Assembly: GCF_002086115.1 (NCBI RefSeq)
Contig: NZ_MVHJ01000030.1
Span: 1-64,000, forward strand
Direction: 5' to 3'
From: Mycolicibacterium bacteremicum
GTDB lineage: Bacteria; Actinomycetota; Actinomycetes; Mycobacteriales; Mycobacteriaceae
DNA: 64,000 bases
Made by a program: the position numbers and the translations under genes. The notes under the pieces were generated by a model, which had not been told where the DNA came from, did not search any database, and saw nothing but the letters and a program-made list of their open reading frames with translations. This document shows, piece by piece, positions 57,798 to 64,000 of this stretch (positions are counted from its first letter, which is position 1; each line of letters begins with the position of its first letter).

Positions 57798-59245
57798 TGA
57801 CCGAGACGGCCCGCCGCGGACTGCCGGCCTCGGGCACCTCGGCCGACACCGATCCGACCCTGACCGACCTGCCGCTGTTTCCCCGCGAACGCATCTGGGG
57901 TTTCTGGCAGCACTCCTCGGTCAATGTCGGCCTCGCCATCGCCACCTGGGCGTTCCTGCAGGGCGCCGCGGTGGCCTATTACGTCGGGTTGGCGCAGGCC
58001 ATCGCGACGATCATCATCGGCTACGGGCTCAGCGTGCTGGCCGTGGCCCTGGCGCCGTGCATGCCCTCGGTGAAATACGGCATCGAGCAGTTCGTCGGGT
58101 TGCGCAGTACGTTCGGGGAGATCGGGGCGCGCGTGGTGATGGTGGCGGTGTCCACGGTGCTCGCGGCCGCCTGGTCGGCGGTGCTGGCGATCATGTTCGG
58201 CCACGGCATCGTGATCGTCGCCAATCAGGTCTTCGGCGTCGAACTGTCCCAAACCGGGGCAGCGGCAAGCGTGTTGGCGCTCGTTGCCATCGTGGTGTCG
58301 GCGCTCATCCTGGTGCGTGGGCCGGTTTCGGTCGAAACCGTCTGCCGGATCCTGGCGCCCATGCTGATGGCCGTGCTGGTGGGCATCATCATCATCGTCT
58401 GCACCGACAACACCTGGGCCGAGTTGATGGCGCTGGCGCCGCTGGGTGGGGTGAGCGAGGACGGTCATCTGAGCTTCATGCTGGCCGTCGAACTCAGCAT
58501 CGCCGGCGGTTTCGCGTGGTGGCCCAACCTGGGCAACCTGGCCCGGCTCACCAAGACGTCGCGAGCCGCGTTCTGGCCCAACTGGGTCGGCGTCTTCGGC
58601 GCCTCGGTGGTGGCCGCCGTGGTCGGAGCCATCGCCGCACTGTCCCTGCAGATCGAGGAACCCACCCAGTGGTTCATCCCGCTGGCCGGGGTCGTCATCG
58701 GACTGGTGGCGCTGGTGATCGTCTGCTTCGCCAACATCACCGCGATCCTGTCGCAGGGATACGCGTCCATGGTGGCGCTCAAGGGCGGTGGCGGACGGTT
58801 GTTCCGCGCGGCGGCCTGGCCGTGGCTGGTCGCGGCCATCCTCGGCCCCGCCGCAGTCCTGGTGTTCTTCCCGGCGGCGGTGTACGACAACTACGGACGC
58901 TTCCTGTCCTGGGGCGCAATCGTATTGGCGCCGCTGTGTGCGGTGCAGATCGTCGACTACTTCATCCTGCGTCGCCGCCGCCTCAGCGTGCGGGATCTGT
59001 TCCTGCCCGCCGCCGAGTCGGCCTACGGGTACTGGCGAGGGGTCAACTACGTCGCCTTTGCGGCGGTGGCCGCCGGGGCGGCGACCTACTCGCTGCTGCT
59101 CAACCCGGTGTCCTATGAACCCAGTGCGGCCTTCCGCTACACGACGGCGTCGGTGCCGGCGTTCCTGGTGGCCGGTCTGGCGCACTACCTGTTGACCCGA
59201 CTTATCGTGCAGCGCATGGGTATGGGCGGTTATCCGGGCCGCTGA
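57797..59245 (+). CDS. NCS1 family permease (cytosine/purine/allantoin type)
   Basis: Transporter of 482 residues with about twelve helices. Family features: PRERIWGFWQHSSVNVGLAIATWAFLQGAAV (two blocks), the helix 3 region VKYGIEQFVGLRSTFGEIGARV, and SIAGGFAWWPNLGNLARL. NCS1 carriers import nitrogenous ring compounds and some amines with H+ or Na+. ATG 57797 overlaps the small protein stop. Divergent from the amine oxidase operon with shared operators, so it probably imports that pathway's substrate. Convergent with a small secreted protein gene through a shared terminator. Confidence 0.85.
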   Translation: MTETARRGLPASGTSADTDPTLTDLPLFPRERIWGFWQHSSVNVGLAIATWAFLQGAAVAYYVGLAQAIATIIIGYGLSVLAVALAPCMPSVKYGIEQFVGLRSTFGEIGARVVMVAVSTVLAAAWSAVLAIMFGHGIVIVANQVFGVELSQTGAAASVLALVAIVVSALILVRGPVSVETVCRILAPMLMAVLVGIIIIVCTDNTWAELMALAPLGGVSEDGHLSFMLAVELSIAGGFAWWPNLGNLARLTKTSRAAFWPNWVGVFGASVVAAVVGAIAALSLQIEEPTQWFIPLAGVVIGLVALVIVCFANITAILSQGYASMVALKGGGGRLFRAAAWPWLVAAILGPAAVLVFFPAAVYDNYGRFLSWGAIVLAPLCAVQIVDYFILRRRRLSVRDLFLPAAESAYGYWRGVNYVAFAAVAAGAATYSLLLNPVSYEPSAAFRYTTASVPAFLVAGLAHYLLTRLIVQRMGMGGYPGR

Positions 59246-59251
59246 GCCGGT

Positions 59252-59285
59252 ACCCGCACGCAGGCCGCTGCTCCTGCGTGCGGGT
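59252..59285. terminator. Bidirectional hairpin terminator
   Basis: Perfect 13-bp stem ACCCGCACGCAGG/CCTGCGTGCGGGT with an 8-nt loop, 6 bp after the permease stop and 11 bp from the convergent gene's stop. Confidence 0.75.
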
Positions 59286-59296
59286 GCCCGGCCGGA

Positions 59297-59593
59297 TTAC
59301 AGCCGGATCCACTGACCCAGGAACCAGAATCCCCAGCCGTCGCCGTTGCCCGCGCGCATCGGCTCCACGCGGTGACCGTTGTACTGGAACGGCTGATGGT
59401 CGCCCCTGGCCTGATCGATATTGCGCTGCTGCCAGTTGTTGTTCTGCGGCGCCGGCGCGCAGGCCGGTGCGTTCGGCGTACCGCAGGGCCGGCCCGGATC
59501 GGCGCTCGCCGTGCCCAGGCCGAGGCCGAGCAGGCCGGCCACCGCGATACCGCCGGCCAGGATCGGGGCGGCGGCGCGACGCGTGAACTCCAT
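59297..59593 (-). CDS. Small secreted protein
   Basis: Exported protein of 98 residues: signal peptide MEFTRRAAAPILAGGIAVAG…ASA, then ADPGRPCGTPNAPACAPAPQ with two Cys, and a C-terminal aromatic stretch GDGWGFWFLGQWIRL. This is a small mycobacterial secreted family (mature forms near 65 residues) of unknown function. GGAG lies 7 nt before the ATG. Upstream 140 bp to the TetR gene show nothing specific. Confidence 0.8.
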   Translation of the reverse strand: MEFTRRAAAPILAGGIAVAGLLGLGLGTASADPGRPCGTPNAPACAPAPQNNNWQQRNIDQARGDHQPFQYNGHRVEPMRAGNGDGWGFWFLGQWIRL

Positions 59594-59731
59594 GGGGTGA
59601 CTCCGTTCATCCGTGTGTGTTTCCGCGGTACCTCACCGCCACACGAATCACGACGTTATGGCCGCGCAGTTGGTCGCCCCTGTGCCGATGTTAGGCGCGC
59701 GCTGTGCGTCCGATAACGAATCGAAATACCT

Positions 59732-60331
59732 CTACCGCAACGTGATTGGCGTCTCAGCGGATGCGTCGATGCCGGCGACGATCATGTTCGCCAGCGCGTC
59801 GAGGTAGTCGTCGTCGACCGGCCTGGCGTGGGTCAGCCGCCAGAACACCGGCGCAGCCAGCACATCCAGAACCATGTCCACCTGTTCGGCGGGCACCCGG
59901 CGCTCCAGCGCCGCGCGCCCCCAGGCCCGACGGGGGCCGCCGATATGCGTCGCCGCCGCCTCGGCCAGCGCCGGATTACGGTCGTACTCGGCGATCAGGC
60001 TGGGCAGGATCGCCCGGATCCGCGGATCGGTCAGCCACTGCGTCACCGCGCCGAGGATGGCGCGGACGTCGCCGCGCAATGAGCCGGTGTCCGGGGTCGG
60101 AGCGTCCGGGACGCTGAGCCGGGCAAGGACGTCGGTCACCAGGTCGAGCTTGGACGGCCACCGCCGGTAGAGGGCGTGCTTGCCGACACCGGCGCGACGG
60201 GCCACCTTCTCCATGGCCAGCTTGGCGTACCCGTGTTCGACGAGCTCGGCGATGGCGGCGTCGGCAATTGCCTCGGTGACCGCAGGCCGCATCACCGCGC
60301 CGCCGCTGGGCTTGCGTCGTGGTGCTGTCAC
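59732..60331 (-). CDS. TetR family regulator
   Basis: TetR protein of 199 residues: helix-turn-helix LAMEKVARRAGVGKHALYRRWPSKLDLVTDVL (two blocks, about 38-70) and a TetR_C-type ligand domain. The start is GTG 60331. It is divergent from the NTF2-like gene; two near-identical operator sequences at 60350-60402 lie between them, so it probably represses itself and its divergent neighbours. Effector unknown. Confidence 0.85.
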   Translation of the reverse strand: MTAPRRKPSGGAVMRPAVTEAIADAAIAELVEHGYAKLAMEKVARRAGVGKHALYRRWPSKLDLVTDVLARLSVPDAPTPDTGSLRGDVRAILGAVTQWLTDPRIRAILPSLIAEYDRNPALAEAAATHIGGPRRAWGRAALERRVPAEQVDMVLDVLAAPVFWRLTHARPVDDDYLDALANMIVAGIDASAETPITLR

Positions 60332-60349
60332 CCCCGCAGTTTAACCGAC

Positions 60350-60402
60350 GAACGGCACGGTGCCGTCCGTTGTCTCGTATAGTGAACGGCACGGTTCCGT
60401 TC
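60350..60402. promoter_or_regulatory. Two operators flanking a -10 box
   Basis: GAACGGCACGGTGCCGTCC (60350-60368) and GAACGGCACGGTTCCGTTC (60384-60402) agree at 17 of 19 bases, each nearly palindromic, spaced 34 bp start to start. TATAGT (60378-60383) between them is the -10 of the NTF2-like gene. A repressor bound here would block both divergent genes. Confidence 0.75.
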
Positions 60403-60420
60403 CATTCATGGAGGTGTCAG

Positions 60421-60834
60421 ATGACCGACGATGCGCAGCGCGCGCAGACCAACGCCGTCCTCGACCGGGCATTCGAGCTGCTGGTGGCCCACGACATGCA
60501 CGGCTTCGCCATGCTGTGGGCGCCCGACGGCATCATGGAGTTCCCCTTCGCCGGGCCGGGCCGGCCACGCAGACTCGATGGGCGGACCGCCGTCATCGAG
60601 TACCTGGACGGCTACACCGACATGCTCGATCTACGCGCCATCCCCACACAGACCAGGCACCAGACCCTCGATCCCCGGACAGTGATCGTCGAGTTCGAGG
60701 CCGAAGGCATCGCGGTGGCGGCGCAACGGCCCTACCGGCTCGGCTACGTCGCGGTGATCACCGTGCACGACGACGGGATCGCCTCCTACCGGGACTACTG
60801 GAGCCCGATGGCGGCGGCCGAGGCGCTCGGATGA
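60421..60834 (+). CDS. SnoaL/NTF2-like protein
   Basis: Cone-shaped NTF2-fold protein of 137 residues: RAFELLVAHDMHGFAMLWAPDGIMEFPFAGPG at the start and YVAVITVHDDGIASYRDYWSPMAAAEAL at the end are typical of SnoaL-like proteins. Such proteins are isomerases, dehydratases or binding proteins. GGAGGTG lies 7 nt before ATG 60421. Its stop overlaps the next start (ATGA). Confidence 0.85.
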   Translation: MTDDAQRAQTNAVLDRAFELLVAHDMHGFAMLWAPDGIMEFPFAGPGRPRRLDGRTAVIEYLDGYTDMLDLRAIPTQTRHQTLDPRTVIVEFEAEGIAVAAQRPYRLGYVAVITVHDDGIASYRDYWSPMAAAEALG

Positions 60835-61646
60835 CGCCGGTCCTGGTCACCGGCGCGACCGGGAACACCGGTGCGCTGGTCTGTCGCGAGCTGGCCGCGG
60901 CCGGTGTCACGGTGCGCCCCGCCAGCCGGCGACCCGGCCCGGATGGGGTGCGCTTCGACTGGGCGGACCGGTCCACCCATGACGACGCGATCGCCGGCGT
61001 CGAGCGGATGTACCTGGTGGCACCGGTGGGTGTTGCCGAGCCGGCTCCCATCGTGCGGCCGCTTCTGCAGGCCGGACTGCAGGACCGGTTGCGGCGGGTG
61101 GTGCTGCTGAGTTCGTCGGCCACCGAGCCCGGCGACACCGGCCTCGGCGCACTGGACCGGTTGGTGCGCGAGGTGATGCCCGAGTGGGCGATCCTGCGGC
61201 CGTCCTGGTTCATGTCGAACTTCGTCGGCGACCACCCCGTCGCGGCCGGTCTGCGGTCCGGCACGCTCACCACCGCGACCGGGGATGGCCGGATCGGCTT
61301 CGTCGATGTCGCAGACATCGCCTCGGTGGCAGCGGTATTGCTGCGTCAGGATCACGCACCGAACGACGAATTCGTGCTCACCGGTCCGCAAGCACTCAGC
61401 TACGCGGACGTCTGCGCGATCTACTCCGGCCTCACCGGTCGCGCAACGCGCCATGTCAGCATCGGCACCGCCGATCGCGTCCGGCAGCTGACGGACTCCG
61501 GACTGCCCGCCGACTTCGCGCAGATCCTGGCCGGTATGGACGAGCGCATCGGCCGCGGCGCGGAGGACCGGGTGACCGACACCGTGCGGAAGCTCACCGG
61601 CCGACCGCCCCGGTCACTGCACGAGGTCCTGGCCGGTCACCCCTGA
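60831..61646 (+). CDS. NmrA-like NAD(P)-binding oxidoreductase
   Basis: Atypical SDR of 271 residues: nucleotide motif VTGATGNTGALVCREL, then RRVVLLSSSATEPGD, and ILRPSWFMSNF, as in NmrA/quinone-oxidoreductase-like proteins, which often sense or use NADPH. Coupled to the NTF2-like gene and so under the same TetR. Its 3' end overlaps the convergent amidohydrolase gene by 10 bp. Confidence 0.85.
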   Translation: MTPVLVTGATGNTGALVCRELAAAGVTVRPASRRPGPDGVRFDWADRSTHDDAIAGVERMYLVAPVGVAEPAPIVRPLLQAGLQDRLRRVVLLSSSATEPGDTGLGALDRLVREVMPEWAILRPSWFMSNFVGDHPVAAGLRSGTLTTATGDGRIGFVDVADIASVAAVLLRQDHAPNDEFVLTGPQALSYADVCAIYSGLTGRATRHVSIGTADRVRQLTDSGLPADFAQILAGMDERIGRGAEDRVTDTVRKLTGRPPRSLHEVLAGHP

Positions 61647-62878
61647 GCGGCCGTCCAGGTGTCGGTGACACTGCGCGACACCAGGTTTCCGTCATGGATG
61701 ACGACGCGATCGGCCGGGGCGTTGGCGATCACGTCGGGCACGCTGGTCCCGCGCACCGCGAGCAGGTCGGCGCGGGCACCGCGGCGTGGGCCGGCCTGCG
61801 GCAGCCCGATCACCGCCCGGGCCTCGTCGGTCACCAGCGCCAGGGCGTCGTGTGGTGGCAGATGGGCAGCCACCACGGTCAGCATGGCGGTCTCCAGCGC
61901 GTCACTGCGTCCCAGTGGGTTGAACGGGTCGCGGACGTTGTCGGCGCCCGCAGCCACCGGCACACCGGCATCCCGCAGTCGCTGCAGCGGTGCGATACCG
62001 CGCGGGGTCGCGGTCGGCACATCCCGGGCGTGGATGTACAGGTTGGTGATCGGGTTGGCCACGACACCCAGACCGGAGGCCGCGATCCGGGGCAACAGGT
62101 CGTCCAGTTCGGCAGCGGTCATCATCGACAACCGGGTGCAGTGACTCGCCGTGCGCATGCGGTCGCCGGGCCAGCGAATCACCCGGTCGGCGAAGCCCGG
62201 CAGGGTGTGGTGATCACCGTGCAGGAATTCGTCGGTGTGCAGATCGGCACCGACGCCACGGTCCTCGGCGACGCCGAGTAGGCGCTCGAGTTCGGCGGCC
62301 GGATCCGGGGCGCTGTGTGGTGATCCGCCGACCAGATCGGCTCCGGCATCCAGTGCGCCGTAGAGCAACTCGACATCTGAATACGCCTTGATGAGCGCGA
62401 CGATCTGGATGTCCATCAGTCCGCGCAGTTCCCGACGCACGGCGTCGACGGCGCGTATCCCACGCAGCGGATCCGCACCCGCGAGAACGTCGACATGGGT
62501 GCGCACCGCGGTGGTGCCGTTGCGCAGCATCGCCAGGGCGGCGGCCCGCGCGCGCCGCCGGAAGGAATGCTCGTCGAACCGGGCCGAGCCCGCCTTCCAC
62601 GTGGCGATCGAATGGTGCAGATCGCCGGGCTCGGGACGGAGCTCGTCGAAGGACAGCGCCTTGTCGAGGTGAGCATGCGGCTCCGCCGGCGCGGTCAGCA
62701 GCAGGTGGCCACTCAGGTCGAGCACCCCGTCGCCGGTCGCCGGACCGGCCGAGGGTCGTACCGCGGTGACGATGCCATCGGCACCCTGTCGGCCGACCTC
62801 GACATCCACCACCGAACCATCGGCCAGCGTAGCCTGGGTCAACAGCGAAATCGGTTGTCCAGCAGTGAAGTCAGCCAC
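61637..62878 (-). CDS. Amidohydrolase of the cytosine deaminase type
   Basis: Metal-dependent hydrolase of 413 residues. Ligand motifs are HAHLDKAL (first His pair), GADLHTDEF (His and the Glu region), SHCTRLS and AGADNVRDPF, which correspond to cytosine deaminase/isopropylammelide hydrolase-like members of the amidohydrolase superfamily. Start GTG 62878 overlaps the GntR stop by 8 bp. It is in an oxygenase-GntR-amidohydrolase transcript. Deamination of a pyrimidine-like or other N-heterocycle is likely. Confidence 0.82.
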   Translation of the reverse strand: MADFTAGQPISLLTQATLADGSVVDVEVGRQGADGIVTAVRPSAGPATGDGVLDLSGHLLLTAPAEPHAHLDKALSFDELRPEPGDLHHSIATWKAGSARFDEHSFRRRARAAALAMLRNGTTAVRTHVDVLAGADPLRGIRAVDAVRRELRGLMDIQIVALIKAYSDVELLYGALDAGADLVGGSPHSAPDPAAELERLLGVAEDRGVGADLHTDEFLHGDHHTLPGFADRVIRWPGDRMRTASHCTRLSMMTAAELDDLLPRIAASGLGVVANPITNLYIHARDVPTATPRGIAPLQRLRDAGVPVAAGADNVRDPFNPLGRSDALETAMLTVVAAHLPPHDALALVTDEARAVIGLPQAGPRRGARADLLAVRGTSVPDVIANAPADRVVIHDGNLVSRSVTDTWTAAQG

Positions 62879-63515
62879 GCCGGGTCCGGATGTAGAGTCC
62901 CGACACGTGCGCACACGCTGCCACGCGCGCACCCTCGGCATCGCCGGCCTCGATGGCTGCCACGATCCGCTCGTGTTCGCCGACGGCGAGCCTGCGATTG
63001 AGTTCCGAGGTCCACATGTCCGAGCGGTACAGATGCGACTGGCCGTCGAGTCGGGCCAACGCATCACTGAGCGGACGGTTGCGGGCGGTGTCCCGGATGA
63101 GGGTGTGAAACTCCAGATCCAGCTTGGCATCGCGCACCCGGTCCGGCGCGGTGTCGAGGAACTCCCGTTGCACCTGCACCATCTTGCGCAGTTGCTCCAC
63201 GGTGGCGCGGCTGGCATTGACGGTCGCGGTGCGCGCCGCGAGTCCGTCGAGCACCTCGCGGACATCGAAGACCGCCCGCACCGCCTCCTCGTCGAGCAGG
63301 GTCACCCGCGCCCCGGCATTGCGGGTGTGGGTGGCCAGCCCCTCATAGATGAGCTGCTGCACGGCTTCGCGCACCGGTGTGCGGCTCACGTTCAGCCGCG
63401 CCGCCAATGCCGGGACGCTCAGTGCCGCACCGGGTTGCAGGTCGCCGCAGAAGATCATCTCCTGCAGGGCGCTGTGCACGGATTCGGTCAGCAGTGCGCC
63501 ATCGGATGTGGTCAC
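62871..63515 (-). CDS. GntR family regulator, FCD subfamily
   Basis: Regulator of 214 residues: winged helix (LSVPALAARLNVSRTPVREAVQQLIYEGL, two blocks, about 30-70) and an FCD ligand domain with metal-binding residues in EFHTLIRD and the later AIEAGDAEGARVAACAHVSG. Start GTG 63515 lies 6 bp after the oxygenase stop. It probably controls this heterocycle-degradation operon in response to a substrate or acid. Confidence 0.88.
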   Translation of the reverse strand: MTTSDGALLTESVHSALQEMIFCGDLQPGAALSVPALAARLNVSRTPVREAVQQLIYEGLATHTRNAGARVTLLDEEAVRAVFDVREVLDGLAARTATVNASRATVEQLRKMVQVQREFLDTAPDRVRDAKLDLEFHTLIRDTARNRPLSDALARLDGQSHLYRSDMWTSELNRRLAVGEHERIVAAIEAGDAEGARVAACAHVSGLYIRTRRG

Positions 63516-63521
63516 CCCGGC

Positions 63522-64000
63522 CTACTTCGCCGCGGCCGACACGCGTGCCGCCTCGCGCAGCGGCATCGATGGAGCCACACCGGTGCGCAGTCCGGCAACC
63601 TTCATCGCGATGTTCTCGGCCACCGTGATCGGCGGGTAGCCGGTCTGTCCCGCGGCCACCGTGCCGGGAAGCGGTTCCAGGACGGCATCGTAGTTCCCGT
63701 CGAAGAAGAACGCGGCCGAGCGGCGCCGCTGGATGCGGCCGTCGGTGACCGGTGGGTCCACCCGGTGGACGGTGGACAGCCAGCGGTCGTTGGTCCAGCG
63801 GGCCATCGCATCGCCGAGGTTGATCAGCAGGGCGTCGTCGGCGGGTTGCACATCGTGCCAGTCGCCATCGCGGTCCAGCACCTGCAGGCCGGGCACCTGG
63901 TCGGCCCACAGGATGGTCAGGATGCCGAAATCGGTGTGCGCACCCATGCCCTGCAGATCGCCGGTGAACGCCGTATCCCCTTCTGGCAGGGCGAAGTTGT
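63522..64000 (-). CDS. 2-oxoglutarate/Fe(II) oxygenase (isopenicillin N synthase family), C-terminal part
   Basis: The window holds 158 C-terminal codons plus the stop; the start lies beyond 64000. MGAHTDFGILTIL supplies the His-x-Asp iron ligands, WLSTVHRV the second His, and QRRRSAAFFFDGNYDAVLEPL includes the Arg that binds 2-oxoglutarate. Members hydroxylate or desaturate varied substrates; together with the amidohydrolase and GntR genes a role in catabolism of an N-heterocycle is plausible. Confidence 0.85.
   Translation of the reverse strand, partial: NFALPEGDTAFTGDLQGMGAHTDFGILTILWADQVPGLQVLDRDGDWHDVQPADDALLINLGDAMARWTNDRWLSTVHRVDPPVTDGRIQRRRSAAFFFDGNYDAVLEPLPGTVAAGQTGYPPITVAENIAMKVAGLRTGVAPSMPLREAARVSAAAK

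Overview
The window is high-GC actinobacterial DNA and almost certainly comes from a rapidly growing mycobacterium (Mycolicibacterium type). The order pra–cbs–lipU–SGNH hydrolase–fadA3 … BI-1 protein–echA9–echA8–hydrolase–rhodanese–cysteine dioxygenase–lpqV–two patatins matches the M. tuberculosis Rv1078–Rv1062 block without its PE_PGRS genes. EmbR with a Ser/Thr kinase, DUF732 and DUF3060 proteins, IdeR- and KstR-type operators, leaderless starts and an exochelin-type formyltransferase point the same way. No rRNA, tRNA or CRISPR array was seen. Product names rest on motif recognition and remembered family features, not on searches.

Layout. 1–18 kb: conserved core (transsulfuration, lipases, thiolase, purT, enoyl-CoA hydratases, sulfur enzymes, SulP transporter, patatins). 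It is interrupted after purT by a ~1 kb unit in which a Vsr-like/DUF559 endonuclease gene sits between two inverted 58-bp hairpins. 18–30 kb: EmbR/kinase signalling, a lipid-transfer thiolase, small secreted proteins, a beta-propeller, and a CitA/CitB-type two-component system divergent from dctA. 30–38 kb: iron- and nitrogen-related genes, namely an fxbA-like formyltransferase, a peptidoglycan amidase, a polar amino-acid ABC transporter, and a membrane-anchored adenylation–carrier–thioesterase protein behind a near-perfect IdeR box. 38–41 kb: three paralogous exported proteins built from 11-residue repeats, one still carrying two identical 132-bp tandem DNA copies. 41–49 kb: exported glycosidase, F420-type oxidoreductase, acyltransferase, a decayed DUF1622 gene, a metal efflux pair, an AGCS symporter and an ECF sigma/anti-sigma operon whose first gene has its ribosome binding site inside a hairpin.

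49.9–59.2 kb is the most coherent accessory module: NCS1-type permease with a 54-residue membrane partner, flavin amine oxidase (interrupted here by an in-frame TGA), ADP-forming acyl-CoA synthetase, dienoyl-CoA-reductase-like SDR, acyl-CoA dehydrogenase, TetR regulator and aldehyde dehydrogenase. A 17-bp operator-like sequence occurs three times, before the TetR gene and twice in the oxidase/permease promoter region, and ties these genes into one probable regulon: uptake, oxidative deamination, aldehyde oxidation, CoA activation, beta-oxidation. 59.3–64 kb: a second TetR with paired operators and two small enzymes, then a GntR/cytosine-deaminase-like/2OG-Fe(II) oxygenase cluster cut by the window end.

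Best candidates for something undescribed are the hairpin-flanked endonuclease unit (6343–7362), the exported hendecad-repeat family (38110–40996) and the operator-defined catabolic regulon (49973–59245).
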